Shown here piece after piece: positions 34,100-43,160 of a stretch of DNA of 64,000 bases; position 1 is the first letter of the stretch, and each line of letters opens with the position of its first letter. Below the pieces are notes generated by a model. It searched no databases and was not told where the DNA came from. It saw nothing but the letters and a program-made list of their open reading frames with translations. The translations under genes and the position numbers were made by a program. Source of the DNA: Microbacterium pumilum (GTDB lineage Bacteria; Actinomycetota; Actinomycetes; Actinomycetales; Microbacteriaceae); NCBI RefSeq assembly GCF_039530225.1, contig NZ_BAAAOH010000001.1, forward strand, positions 620,001 to 684,000, given 5' to 3'.

Positions 34100-35632
34100 A
34101 TGAGCCAGAACGAGGGTCCGGATCAGGTCCCGGTCGGGCCGCCGATGGGTGCGGCGACGGCTGAGGACGACAGCGCAGTCACCGCCGCTCACGACAGGCG
34201 TGATCATGGCTTCTTCGGACAGCCGTTCGACCTCGTCCACATCTTCTTCGTGGAGATGTGGGAGCGGTTCAGCTTCTACGGCATGCAGGGCATCCTGCTG
34301 CTGTACATGTTCCACTCGCTCGAGAAGGGCGGGCTCGGGATGCCGGAGGCGACCGCCACGGGCATCGTCGGCGCATATGGCGGCGCGGTCTACCTCTCGA
34401 CGATCCTCGGCGCGTGGGTCGCGGACCGACTGCTCGGATCCGAGAGGGTGCTGTTCTTCAGCGCGATCGTCATCATGTGCGGCCACATCGGACTGGCCGT
34501 GCTGCCCGGATTCTGGGGTCTCGGCGTGGGACTCATCCTTGTCGCCGTCGGGTCGGGCGGACTCAAAGCCAACGCGACCTCGGTCGTCGGCACGCTCTAC
34601 GCACCGGCCGACACGCGGCGGGATGCCGGCTTCTCGCTGTTCTACCTCGGCATCAACCTCGGGGCACTGCTCGGCCCGATCCTGACCGGGTGGGCCATGG
34701 TCACGTGGGGATTCCACGCCGGGTTCGCACTGGCCGCGATCGGCATGGCGGCGGGCCTCATCCAGTACTCCATCGGGCGCAAGAACCTGCCCGACGATGC
34801 GCGCGTCATCCCGAACCCGCTGCCGGCCGGCCGACGGATCATCATGATCGGCATCGCGGTCGCCGCCATCGTCCTCATCATCGTGCTGGTGCTGGCGGGC
34901 GTCATCAAGGCCAAGAACCTCGCCGATGTCGTCATCCTGGTCACGCTCGCGGCGGCGATCGCCTACTTCGCCGTGATCCTCACCAGCAAGCGCATCGACG
35001 GCGACGAACGGTCACGCGTGTTCGGCTTCATCCCGCTGTTCATCGTGAGCGTGGGCTTCTGGTCGCTCTACCAGCAGCAGTTCACGGTGCTGACGCTCTA
35101 CTCCGACTCGCAGCTCAACCGCGACATCTTCGGGTGGATCATGCCGGTGCCGTTCGTCCAGTCGATCAATCCGATCTTCATCATCATCCTGTCGGGCGTG
35201 TTCGCGGCCCTCTGGACGAAGCTCGGCTCGCGCCAGCCCTCGACGCCTGTGAAGTTCGGTCTGGGATCGATCGTGATGGGCATCGCGTTCCTGCTCTTCC
35301 TGCCGTTCGCGAACGGCGCAGACAACTCGACACCGCTGCTCGCGATCGTCGGCATCCTGCTCGTCTTCACGATCGCCGAGCTCTTGATCTCGCCCGTCGG
35401 GCTGTCGGTCACGACGAAGCTCGCGCCGAAGGCGTTCCACACGCAGATGGTGGCGCTGTTCTTCCTCTCGGTCGCACTCGGCACCGCGATCGCCGGATGG
35501 CTCGCGCAGTTCTACAACGCGAAGGATCAGGTGCCGTACTTCTCCGTGCTGGGCATCATCGCGATCGTGCTGGGCAGCGCGCTGCTGCTGTCGATCAAGC
35601 CGGTGCTGAAGCTCATGCGAGGGGTGCGGTAG
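34100..35632 (+). CDS. POT/PTR2-family peptide:H+ symporter
   Basis: 510-aa peptide transporter. The signature FFVEMWERFSFYGMQGILLLYMF (ExxERFxYYG, Glu and Arg for proton coupling) lies in the first membrane helix, with LYLGINLGALLGPILTGW around helix 5. About 14 segments are visible. It imports di- and tripeptides with protons. TAGCCT lies six bases before the ATG (leaderless). Confidence 0.92.
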   Translation: MSQNEGPDQVPVGPPMGAATAEDDSAVTAAHDRRDHGFFGQPFDLVHIFFVEMWERFSFYGMQGILLLYMFHSLEKGGLGMPEATATGIVGAYGGAVYLSTILGAWVADRLLGSERVLFFSAIVIMCGHIGLAVLPGFWGLGVGLILVAVGSGGLKANATSVVGTLYAPADTRRDAGFSLFYLGINLGALLGPILTGWAMVTWGFHAGFALAAIGMAAGLIQYSIGRKNLPDDARVIPNPLPAGRRIIMIGIAVAAIVLIIVLVLAGVIKAKNLADVVILVTLAAAIAYFAVILTSKRIDGDERSRVFGFIPLFIVSVGFWSLYQQQFTVLTLYSDSQLNRDIFGWIMPVPFVQSINPIFIIILSGVFAALWTKLGSRQPSTPVKFGLGSIVMGIAFLLFLPFANGADNSTPLLAIVGILLVFTIAELLISPVGLSVTTKLAPKAFHTQMVALFFLSVALGTAIAGWLAQFYNAKDQVPYFSVLGIIAIVLGSALLLSIKPVLKLMRGVR

Positions 35633-35642
35633 CTCATGCGGG

Positions 35643-36710
35643 GTGTCCGTTAGCTCGTCCGCAGGTGACAGACCCCTGCGCATCGGCATGCTCGCGCCCA
35701 TCGCCTGGCGCACCCCTCCGGAGCACTACGGTCCGTGGGAGCAGGTCGCGTCGACCCTGACCGAGGGACTCGTGCGGCAGGGCGTGGAAGTCACCCTGTT
35801 CGCCACGGCTGACTCCCTCACGTCGGCGCACCTCGATTCGGTCGCTCCTCACGGCTACGCGGAGGACCCCACGATGGACGGGCGCGTCTGGGAGGCGCTG
35901 CACATGGCCCGCGCCATGGAGCGCTCGCACGAGTTCGACCTCGTGCACAGTCACCTCGACTGGCTGCCCCTCGCCCTGGAGGCGCAGTGGCGGGCACCGC
36001 TCGTGACGACGGTCCACGGGTTCTCGGGTCCCGCCATCCTGCCTGCCTACGAACGCGCCGGATCCGCGTTGGTCTCGATCTCGGACGCCGATCGAGCGCC
36101 CTCGCTCCACTACGCCGCGACGATCGGACACGGCCTCGACACCGACGCGTTCCCGGCCGGGCCGGGCGGCGACGTCCTGCTCTCGTTCGGTCGGATCCAC
36201 CCCGACAAGGGCACCGCCGACGCCATCGACATCGCCGAGCGCGCGGGTCGCCGCCTCCTCATCGCCGGCATCGTGCAGGATGAGGACTACTTCGACGAGC
36301 TCGTCCGTCCGCGAATCGATGACGATCGGGTGGTCTACCTCGGTGCGGTCGGCGCCGCTGAGCGACCCGGAGTGCTGGGTGCGGCGGCGATGCTGCTGCA
36401 CCCCATCCATTTCGACGAGCCGTTCGGACTCGCCGTGATCGAGTCGATGCTGTGCGGCACGCCGGTGCTCGCGTATCGCCGCGGCGCCATGCCGGAGGTC
36501 GTCGACGACGGCGTGACCGGGCTGCTCGTCGATCCGCACGACGGGATCGCACAGGCCGCGGCGACGGTCGCCAAGGCGGCGGCGCTGGATCGCACCCTCG
36601 TCCGCCGCCGTGCGCGGGAACGGTTCAGCGTCGAGCGGATGGTCGAGTCGTACCTCGACCTGTATCGCGACCTGCGCGACGCGGCGCACCGTCGCGCTCC
36701 CGGTGAGTGA
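35643..36710 (+). CDS. Family 4-type glycosyltransferase
   Basis: 355-aa GT-B enzyme: N-terminal LRIGMLAPIAWRTPPEHYGPWEQ and HSHLDWLPL, C-terminal SFGRIHPDKGTADAI and the nucleotide-sugar site HPIHFDEPFGLAVIESMLCGTPVLAYRRGAMPEVVDDGVTGLLV (EPFGLAVIE). It probably extends a surface glycan or makes a storage oligosaccharide. GTG at 35643; a short direct duplication (GCTCATGCGRGGG) spans the preceding stop and this start. It leads a three-gene glycosyl cluster whose last member is broken. Confidence 0.85.
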   Translation: MSVSSSAGDRPLRIGMLAPIAWRTPPEHYGPWEQVASTLTEGLVRQGVEVTLFATADSLTSAHLDSVAPHGYAEDPTMDGRVWEALHMARAMERSHEFDLVHSHLDWLPLALEAQWRAPLVTTVHGFSGPAILPAYERAGSALVSISDADRAPSLHYAATIGHGLDTDAFPAGPGGDVLLSFGRIHPDKGTADAIDIAERAGRRLLIAGIVQDEDYFDELVRPRIDDDRVVYLGAVGAAERPGVLGAAAMLLHPIHFDEPFGLAVIESMLCGTPVLAYRRGAMPEVVDDGVTGLLVDPHDGIAQAAATVAKAAALDRTLVRRRARERFSVERMVESYLDLYRDLRDAAHRRAPGE

Positions 36711-36831
36711 CCGCATCACCGAATTGTCAAGCCCGGCCTGAATCAGGTTTCCGACTCTTAGCGTGGCCTCTTCGCCTCCGGGTGACCCTCGCCGAAGTCC
36801 GCTGTGCGGAAAACACGAAAGGGACACCATT

Positions 36832-37968
36832 GTGACGCGGTTCGGCTTCGTCTCGACATACCCACCCACCCGCTGCGGCCTCGCGACGTTCACGGTCTCA
36901 CTCGCGCGAGCGGTGGCCGATCCTCGCGAAGCACCGCCTTCGATCGTGCGGGTGATCGACGCCGACGAGGACTGGCGAACATCTCCGCAAGAGGTCGGAC
37001 GCGTCGTCGCCGCTATCAGGGCCGACGATCTCGCCTCGCATCGCACTGCGGCCCGCGCGCTCGACGGGTGCGACGTCGTCATCGTGCAACACGAGTTCGG
37101 CATCTACGGGGGCGAGGACGGCGCCCAGGTGATCGGCATCCTCGAGGCACTCCGAGTACCCGCGATCGTCGTGCTCCACACCGTGCTCCCCACGCCAAGC
37201 GTGAACCAACGACGCATTCTCGAGCGGGTCGCCGGGCTGGCAGCCGCCGTCGTCGTCATGACCGATCATGCGCTCGAGACGCTGAGTGCGAATTACGCCG
37301 TGGATCCCGCCCGGGTGCACCTCATTCCGCACGGGGTGGCGTACGCACCAGGCCACGCGCCGCATCATCGCGGGACGGTCCGCCGGATACTCACGTGGGG
37401 TCTGCTCTCACCCGGGAAGGGGCTCGAGCGCGGCATCCGCGCTCTTGCGCTGCTGCGGATGCGAGGGGTCTCGGCCGAGTACGTGATCGCCGGCCAGACG
37501 CACCCGAAGGTACGCGCGCACAGCGGTGAGAGCTACCGCGAGAGTCTCGCCGGGCTGGGTCGGGCACTCGGAGTAGACGATTCGGTGGTCTTCGTGGATC
37601 GATATCTGACCGATGACGACATCGCTGCGCTGCTCGCCTCTGCAGATGCCGTGCTGCTGCCGTACGAGTCGCACGAACAGGCGACGTCGGGCGTGCTCGT
37701 CGAGGCGGTCTCGGCCGGCGTTCCCGTCGTCGCCACGGCGTTCCCGCACGCGGTGGAACTTCTCGGCGACGACGACGGCCTGGGAGTCGCCGTCAGGCAC
37801 GACGATCTCGCAGGAATGGCCGACGGGCTGGAGGCGATCTTCACGGCGCCGGGCACCAAGGAGGGGCCGGGTTCGAGGCCTCGAGGCCGCGTCGGTCTGA
37901 CCTGGGCGCAGGTCGCGGCCAGGTACGCCGAGCTGTCCGCTCGACTGCACGCCGTCAAGGCGGCGTGA
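36832..37968 (+). CDS. Family 4-type glycosyltransferase
   Basis: 378-aa GT-B enzyme. FVSTYPPTRCGLATFTVSLARAV opens the donor-independent domain, VIVQHEFGIYGGEDG and ILTWGLLSPGKGLERGIRAL follow, and LLPYESHEQATSGVLVEAVSAGVPVVATAFPHAVELL is the sugar-nucleotide site. GTG at 36832 follows AAAGGGA. The next gene overlaps its stop (GTGA), showing an operon with a glycosidase-like gene that is now degraded. Confidence 0.88.
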   Translation: MTRFGFVSTYPPTRCGLATFTVSLARAVADPREAPPSIVRVIDADEDWRTSPQEVGRVVAAIRADDLASHRTAARALDGCDVVIVQHEFGIYGGEDGAQVIGILEALRVPAIVVLHTVLPTPSVNQRRILERVAGLAAAVVVMTDHALETLSANYAVDPARVHLIPHGVAYAPGHAPHHRGTVRRILTWGLLSPGKGLERGIRALALLRMRGVSAEYVIAGQTHPKVRAHSGESYRESLAGLGRALGVDDSVVFVDRYLTDDDIAALLASADAVLLPYESHEQATSGVLVEAVSAGVPVVATAFPHAVELLGDDDGLGVAVRHDDLAGMADGLEAIFTAPGTKEGPGSRPRGRVGLTWAQVAARYAELSARLHAVKAA

Positions 37969-38557
37969 TCGAATCTCGGGTGCCGCTCGCGCACCTCGCG
38001 GCGCTCACCGACACGAACGGGGTCTTCGAGCACGCCGAGTTCGAACGGCCGCGGACGGACCACGGCTACTGCCTCGATGACGCCGCTCGGGCACTGATCG
38101 TCGCCGCGCGCGAAGACCACTCCCCCGAGTCGGCGCGGATCGCCGCGGTCTGCTTCGCCTTCGACTGCTGGGGTTTCTCCTTGACCTCGAGACCCGGGAC
38201 GGTCGGCTGTCGGTGACTCCCGTCGCGGGGCGCGGTCCCGGCGACCGCGGACCCGCACTCGACCAGCAGCCGATCGAGGTGGCAGCGATCGCGGAAGCGT
38301 GCAGCCGGGCGCGCCTCGTGACCGGCGACCCGAGTTGGTCGGACGAGGTTCGCATCGCATGGGGGTGGTTCGAGGGCGACAACGACGCAGCCATCGCGAT
38401 GTTCGACCCCCGCACCGGAGCGGGCTACGACGGGCTCACCCCAGTGGGTCGCAATGAGAACCGGGGCACGGAGTCCACGCTCGCGGCGCTCAGCACGTTG
38501 CAGTGCCTGCGGCGCTGCTGCGAGGGCCGACTCGAGCGGACTACGGCTCGAGCGTGA
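37965..38557 (+). pseudogene. Decayed glycosyltransferase-associated glycosidase-like gene
   Basis: Intact relatives have about 330 residues and are encoded right after such glycosyltransferases. Here the start (GVFEHAEFERPRTDHGYCLDDAARAL) is read in one frame to about 38160. The continuation LLGFLLDLETRDGRL is in another frame, and it joins directly to a C-terminal block (PALDQQPIEVAAIAEACSRA, GDNDAAIAMFDPRTGAGYDG, RNENRGTESTLAALSTLQ). A one-base frameshift near 38160 and loss of roughly 130-150 codons near 38210 are both needed to explain this. Its end overlaps the convergent thioesterase by 17 bases. Confidence 0.85.
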
Positions 38558-39545
38558 GCGACGGCGCGAGCGGCACGATCGTCTCGCGCAGCCGGATGAT
38601 CTCGCGTGTGAGTTCGTGCAGTCGCACATCCTCATCCAGCTCCGGACGCCACTGCGGAACCGGCAGCGCAACGCCGGCCGCGCCCGGCACGACGAAGACC
38701 GTCATGCACTGCGTCGTCAGGGTCAGCTCGTGGGGCGTGCGCGGATCGGCGGACGAGACCCGGATGCCGAGATGCATGCTGTGCGCGCTGGTGAAGAGCA
38801 GTCGCGCCTCCACCTCGACGAGATCGCCGATCGTGACCGGAGCGAAGAAGTGGATGCCGCCCGAGTACACCGCGACGGCGGAGGCGGCATCCTCATCCTT
38901 CACCCATGCCGCTGCGCACGCGAAGGCGGCCTCGTCGATCCAGCGCATGACGGTGCCACCGTGCGCCTTGCCGCCCCAGTTCACGACTCCCGGGGGAACG
39001 AGGAATCGCATGGTCGCCTGCGGCGCATTCGACGCGTCGGTGTAGTCCTGCGACAGCATGAGGCGCTTGATCTCGCTGCGCGACGGGATGCGGTCGACCG
39101 CCGCCTCGGTGAGCTTGCGGTCGGCGCGCGACTGCGGCTGCCATTCGGGCACCGCAGCCGGCCGGCCGTCGGCGCCCTTCGCGACGAAGACCAGAACGCA
39201 CGTGGTCGCGGGAGAGTAGGAGCGCTCGCTCACCTCGCTCGAAGACACCGTGACCACGACGTGCATGCTCGTGCGTCCGGTGAGCACGATCCGCGCCTGC
39301 ACTTCGATGAGGCTTCCCGGTGCGATCGGGCGGCGATGCCGCACGTTGCCGACGTACGCCGTTACGCAATATGCGCCCGCCCAGCCCACAGCGCAGGCGT
39401 AGCCGGCCTTGTCGATCCACTCCATCACGCTGCCGGCGGCCACCGAGCGTCCACCCGCAGCCGTATCGCCGGGCGTCGACATGAAGCGCATGGTGATGCG
39501 GTCATCGCGGCCGGCGGTCTTGGGGTGCGTCGTCGGCGTGGTCAC
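38541..39545 (-). CDS. Acyl-CoA thioesterase with two hotdog domains
   Basis: 334 aa containing two tandem hotdog folds, each with the acyl-CoA thioesterase pattern: AAGGRSVAAGSVMEWIDKAGYACAVGWAG (first) and VNWGGKAHGGTVMRWIDEAAFACAAAW (second), the latter with the GGxVMxWxDE core. Internal duplication is typical of brown-fat-type (ACOT11/12-like) enzymes. It releases fatty acids from CoA in the cytoplasm. GTG start, TAGGCT six bases upstream. Confidence 0.88.
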   Translation of the reverse strand: MTTPTTHPKTAGRDDRITMRFMSTPGDTAAGGRSVAAGSVMEWIDKAGYACAVGWAGAYCVTAYVGNVRHRRPIAPGSLIEVQARIVLTGRTSMHVVVTVSSSEVSERSYSPATTCVLVFVAKGADGRPAAVPEWQPQSRADRKLTEAAVDRIPSRSEIKRLMLSQDYTDASNAPQATMRFLVPPGVVNWGGKAHGGTVMRWIDEAAFACAAAWVKDEDAASAVAVYSGGIHFFAPVTIGDLVEVEARLLFTSAHSMHLGIRVSSADPRTPHELTLTTQCMTVFVVPGAAGVALPVPQWRPELDEDVRLHELTREIIRLRETIVPLAPSLTLEP

Positions 39546-39554
39546 GGCCTCAGC

Positions 39555-40769
39555 CTAGGGATTCGGATGGCGTGCCAGCAGCACACCCCCGGTTCCCACG
39601 GCCGCAGCGACCGCCATCGTGACTGCCGACACCGCAGTGCTGGTGGTCGGCGAGGTGGCTCCCCCGAGCATCCCACCGAGCCACGGCCCGACCGCGATGC
39701 CGACGTTGAAGAGCACGACGATGCCGGCGCTCGCCAGGGTTCGCGTGCGATCGGTCGACGAACGCATCAGCGCCGTCTGGATGATCGGGAAGATCGCACC
39801 GATCGCGAACCCCCATGCCACGAGACCTGCGACCACCGCGGCGATGCTGCCCGGCCACACCGTCAGCACCGAGAACGCGGCAGCGAACACGAGCAGCGTG
39901 GCGGTCAGGGCGCTACGGGGGAACCGGTCGGCGAGGAAGCCCGCCGCCACCACTCCGACCATGCCGGCCATGCCGTAGACGAAGAGCAGCCCGGCCGTCC
40001 AGTCCGCGCCGATCGACGCCGACTGCTCGAGATACGGGCGGATGTAGGTGAACGACGCGAACTGGGCGGTTGCGATGAGGACGGATGCCGCGCCGAACGC
40101 CGCGATCGCCGGCAGCGACGGGTCGCGCCACAGCGAGCCGCGGTCTCGGCGAGCACGGACGGTGCGCTCGGGAACGACCCGCGGCATCCGGATCAGCACG
40201 ATGGCGGCGATGGCGAGGGAAGCGAGCGCGAGCACGACGAAGGCGATGCGCCATCCCAGCGTCTGCGCCAGCAGGGTCGCGGCAGGGAGGCCCGCCACAG
40301 TGGCGGCTGTGCCGCCGGCGGTGACGATCGAGAGTCCGCGACCGAGGTGCGACGGCGAGAGCAGCGAGCTGGCGTAGACGATGACGACCGCCCAGAACAC
40401 GCCGTGAGCCAGGGCCGCGACGACTCGCGACCCGATCGCGAGACCGTAGGCCGGAACGAAGGCGGTCGCGAGGTTCGCGAGCGCGAACACGGCCAGCGCG
40501 GTGCCGATCACCAGCCGTCGGTCGAACGCAGCCGACGCCCGCGACAGTGGAATGCTCGTGAGGATCACGGTCGCCGCCCACACCGAGATGAGCAGGCCGA
40601 TCTGCACGGGCTCGACGCCGAAGTCCGCTGCCATCTCGGGCATCAAGCCAGCAGGCAGCGACTCCGCGGTCACGGTCACGAACACACCGAACGCCAGGAT
40701 CGCGAGCGAGCCCAGGGGAATGCGCGTCGGGCTGGTGCCGACCGGCACGGAGGCGGTGGAGATCGTCAT
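39555..40769 (-). CDS. MFS exporter of the 12-TM DHA1/Cmx type
   Basis: 404-aa permease with 12 hydrophobic segments. LISVWAATVILTSIPLSRASAAFDRR (motif A position) and GLSIVTAGGTAATVAGLPAATLLAQTLGWR (motif C) resemble chloramphenicol or sugar-efflux DHA1 transporters. It is divergent from a MerR regulator, and its promoter overlaps the MerR dyad, so drug-inducible export is likely. TAGCCT at 40781-40776 lies six bases before the ATG. Confidence 0.85.
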   Translation of the reverse strand: MTISTASVPVGTSPTRIPLGSLAILAFGVFVTVTAESLPAGLMPEMAADFGVEPVQIGLLISVWAATVILTSIPLSRASAAFDRRLVIGTALAVFALANLATAFVPAYGLAIGSRVVAALAHGVFWAVVIVYASSLLSPSHLGRGLSIVTAGGTAATVAGLPAATLLAQTLGWRIAFVVLALASLAIAAIVLIRMPRVVPERTVRARRDRGSLWRDPSLPAIAAFGAASVLIATAQFASFTYIRPYLEQSASIGADWTAGLLFVYGMAGMVGVVAAGFLADRFPRSALTATLLVFAAAFSVLTVWPGSIAAVVAGLVAWGFAIGAIFPIIQTALMRSSTDRTRTLASAGIVVLFNVGIAVGPWLGGMLGGATSPTTSTAVSAVTMAVAAAVGTGGVLLARHPNP

Positions 40770-40775
40770 AGATCG

Positions 40776-40807
40776 AGGCTAAACTTTGACATTGATGTCA
40801 ATGTCAA
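40776..40807. promoter_or_regulatory. MerR-type dyad and MFS promoter
   Basis: A perfect dyad of 10-base arms, TTGACATTGA and TCAATGTCAA around TG, covers 40786-40807. On the minus strand TTGACA (40807-40802) and TAGCCT (40781-40776) stand 20 bases apart, the lengthened spacer typical of MerR-activated promoters. The site lies between the divergent MFS and merR genes and probably controls both. Confidence 0.75.
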
Positions 40808-40829
40808 GCCCAGAGCGGGAGAAGTCGTC

Positions 40830-41237
40830 ATGAAGATCGGCGACCTGTCGGAGCGCACCGGGATACCGACCCGGATGCTGCGCTACTACGAGCAGCAGGG
40901 TCTCCTCGAGGCGAGCCGCACGCCGAACGGCTACCGCTCGTACGACGACTCAGATGTGGAACGCGCCACCCGAGTGCGCGGGCTGATCCAGGCAGGACTC
41001 TCGACGCGGATGGCGCGGGTCGTGCTCGACATCGAGCGCCAGAGCGAGCTCGCGACACCGCCTGACTGCTCTCGCGCGCTCGCCGAGCAGCTGGCCGAAG
41101 AGCTCGAGGCGCTCGAGGCCCGCCTGTCGTGCCTGACGAAGAGCCGCGACGCCGTAGCGCTGTATCTCGAGCGATCCCGGAACGGCGACCTGATCCCCCA
41201 GCCCGCCGGCGCCGACGCCGGTCGTCGAGCGAGCTGA
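40830..41237 (+). CDS. MerR-family transcriptional regulator
   Basis: 135-aa regulator: N-terminal winged HTH (MKIGDLSERTGIPTRMLRYYEQQGLL, RTPNGYRSYDDSDVERA), a middle helix, and a coiled-coil dimer helix (EQLAEELEALEARLSCLTKSRDAV). The effector region is very short, as in drug-responsive members. ATG at 40830. Divergent from the MFS exporter and likely its activator through the dyad at 40786-40807. Confidence 0.9.
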   Translation: MKIGDLSERTGIPTRMLRYYEQQGLLEASRTPNGYRSYDDSDVERATRVRGLIQAGLSTRMARVVLDIERQSELATPPDCSRALAEQLAEELEALEARLSCLTKSRDAVALYLERSRNGDLIPQPAGADAGRRAS

Positions 41238-41377
41238 GCGAGCTGAGCGATACGGTCCCGCGCTGACGGGTGAGCGCCCACGAGACGGGACCTTCGACTC
41301 TGCAGCGGGCTCGCCGCCGGCGGTTGAGTGGACCCGTGGGTGACAGTCCCGTCGTCCGCGGGATCGAGGTGGTGCTC

Positions 41378-42118
41378 ATGGAAGCCGAAGCACTCGAAGA
41401 CGTCTCGACTGCCGTCGACGTCGACGCACAATGGCGGCCGTTGCTGCTGATCGGTGCTGGCGCGGCGGTGTTCGTGGTGATCATGATCCCGATCCAGGCG
41501 CTCGTGTTCATCCTCAGCCCCCCACCACAGGCCGTCCTTGATTATTTCGACCTCTTCCAGCGCAATCCTCTGCTCGGCCTGCTCGATCTCGACGTCCTGC
41601 TCACGATCGACTACCTCGCCATGATCCCGTTCTATCTCGCCTTGTTCGTGGTCATCCGGCGAACGGCGGCGACCTCGGCACTGGTCGCCCTGGTCGCGGG
41701 CCTGTTCAGTGTGGTGCTGTTCCTGTTCTCGCGCGAAGCGACGTTCTCGATGTGGCTCCTGAGCAGCCAGCACGCATCCGCTGCCTCCGCGGCGCAGGAG
41801 GCCGCATTGGTCGCCTCCGGCCAGACACTGCTCACGCTCTACAACGGCGGCTCGTTCGGTCTCAGCTACATCCTCGGCGCGATCAGCACATTGATCTTCT
41901 CGGTCGCCATGGTCAGACACCGTGTCTTCGGGCTCCTCCCCGGGCTCGTCGGGATCATCACCGGAGTCACCATGCTCGTCCCGGCCAACCTGGGCCAGGT
42001 CGGCGTGGTGGTGGCGATGCTGTCACTGATCCCCACGGCACTGTGGCTGATCCTGCTCAGTCGCGCGTTCCTCCGCACTGCCAAGGCGATGATCCCGCCG
42101 CGGATCGCGTCAGCGTAG
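41378..42118 (+). CDS. Six-TM membrane protein of unknown function
   Basis: 246-aa protein with six evenly spaced hydrophobic segments (about 22-47, 70-92, 98-116, 150-172, 178-200, 205-228). The overall look is that of DUF4386-like membrane proteins, but no diagnostic motif was identified. ATG at 41378 follows GAGGTGG; an in-frame GTG at 41270 is possible but the extra region has no family support. No neighbour suggests a role. Confidence 0.65.
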   Translation: MEAEALEDVSTAVDVDAQWRPLLLIGAGAAVFVVIMIPIQALVFILSPPPQAVLDYFDLFQRNPLLGLLDLDVLLTIDYLAMIPFYLALFVVIRRTAATSALVALVAGLFSVVLFLFSREATFSMWLLSSQHASAASAAQEAALVASGQTLLTLYNGGSFGLSYILGAISTLIFSVAMVRHRVFGLLPGLVGIITGVTMLVPANLGQVGVVVAMLSLIPTALWLILLSRAFLRTAKAMIPPRIASA

Positions 42119-42235
42119 CGTGGGCGATTGCACCACTGGCGAAGTCGGGCGACCCGCCTGATACCGGCGCCGGACGCCTGCCCCGGTTCCCTGGGACAGG
42201 GCTCCGGGCCGCGGCCGGTCGGCTATCATTCCGGC

Positions 42236-42463
42236 ATGTCGAACCCCACTCCGATCGACGACGTGCCGATCGGCGGTGAGGCCATCCGACTCGGGCAGTT
42301 CCTCAAGTTCGCGGGGCTCCTCGACTCCGGTGGAAACGTGAAAGAGGCCATCATCGACGGGTACGTGACGGTCAACGGCGAGGTCGATCGTCGCCGCGGG
42401 CGGCAGCTGCAGCTCGGCGACATCGTCACCTTCGAAGGACGCACGATCCGCGTCTGCCGGTGA
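42236..42463 (+). CDS. S4-domain RNA-binding protein (YbcJ/RqcP type)
   Basis: 75 aa that is essentially one S4 RNA-binding fold: IRLGQFLKFAGLLDSGGNVKEAIIDGYVTVNGEVDRRRGRQLQLGDIVTF, read in parts, with the RRGR-Q-L-GD signature. Such proteins bind structured RNA, often on the ribosome. TATCAT lies six bases before the ATG (leaderless). Single gene. Confidence 0.88.
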   Translation: MSNPTPIDDVPIGGEAIRLGQFLKFAGLLDSGGNVKEAIIDGYVTVNGEVDRRRGRQLQLGDIVTFEGRTIRVCR

Positions 42464-42608
42464 CGTGCCGATGCCGACCCTTGCGGATTTCTCGGGGATA
42501 TTGTCGTATCCGAGCGTCGCCGTTCGTGGATGGGATGTGCGAACCCTTCCGGGTCGCCGTGACCGAGGACCCACGACATGGCCCTCGTCCCGACGAGAGG
42601 AGACGACA

Positions 42609-42995
42609 GTGACGAAATATCTGATCGCATTCAACGACGAGTGGGTGCCCTTGCACACCCCCGACGAATTGCGCAGAAAGAGCGAGGCCTCGCAAGCCGT
42701 GCTCGAGGAGATGCAGGCGGCAGGCGTCTTCCTCTACGCGGACGGAGGGATCGATGCCTCGACCGCGGTCTTCAGCGTCGTGAGCAAGGATGGCAAGCCG
42801 ATCTTCACCGATGGGCCGTTCGTCGAGACCAAGGAGCACCTCGGCGGCTTCACCGTCGTGGACGTGGCGGACGATGAGGCCGCGCGCTACTGGGCAGGCC
42901 GGCTGGCCGTCTCACTGGACTGGCCCCAGGAGGTGCACCGGTTCCCCTCAGATCTCGCGGAGATCATCGAACGGCAGTCGCCCGAGAGTGACTGA
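42609..42995 (+). CDS. YciI/DGPF-domain protein
   Basis: 128-aa ferredoxin-like protein of the YciI group, with MTKYLIAFNDEW, the DGPFVETKEHLGGFTVVD signature and ALDWP-like end (VSLDWPQEVHRFPSDL). Family members are commonly encoded just before an ECF-type (COG4941) sigma factor. Here that partner is a remnant (43029-43145). GTG start at 42609 after GAGAGGAG. Function is not established. Confidence 0.9.
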   Translation: MTKYLIAFNDEWVPLHTPDELRRKSEASQAVLEEMQAAGVFLYADGGIDASTAVFSVVSKDGKPIFTDGPFVETKEHLGGFTVVDVADDEAARYWAGRLAVSLDWPQEVHRFPSDLAEIIERQSPESD

Positions 42996-43028
42996 CGTGG
43001 CGGCATCCACCCAGGCTCTGCGGGAGAC

Positions 43029-43145
43029 GTGACCGAATCAGCCGCCGAGGAGGCGATCGCCTGGGCCGCCTCCTGCGCACGCTCCTTCCGGATGAGGACG
43101 AGGTGACCGGCCTCTTCGCCCTGATGCTCCTCGCTGACGCCATCC
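43029..43145 (+). pseudogene. Remnant of a COG4941-type ECF sigma factor gene
   Basis: A GTG start and first codons (VTESAAEEAI) are joined, with a one-base shift, to LGRLLRTLLPDEDEVTGLFALMLLADA (from 43061), a block that lies in the C-terminal half of YciI-linked sigma factors. Some 200 codons, including sigma regions 2 and 4, are missing. The position right after the YciI gene is where an intact partner would lie. The fragment ends at the convergent gene. Confidence 0.7.
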
Positions 43146-43160
43146 GCTATCGCGGAAGAC

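Noticed and set aside
38454..41237. A very long open frame on the plus strand opposite the thioesterase and MFS genes
   Set aside because: It is composed of Arg/Asp/Gly/His-rich shadow sequence; only its last 135 codons (MerR) show family motifs.
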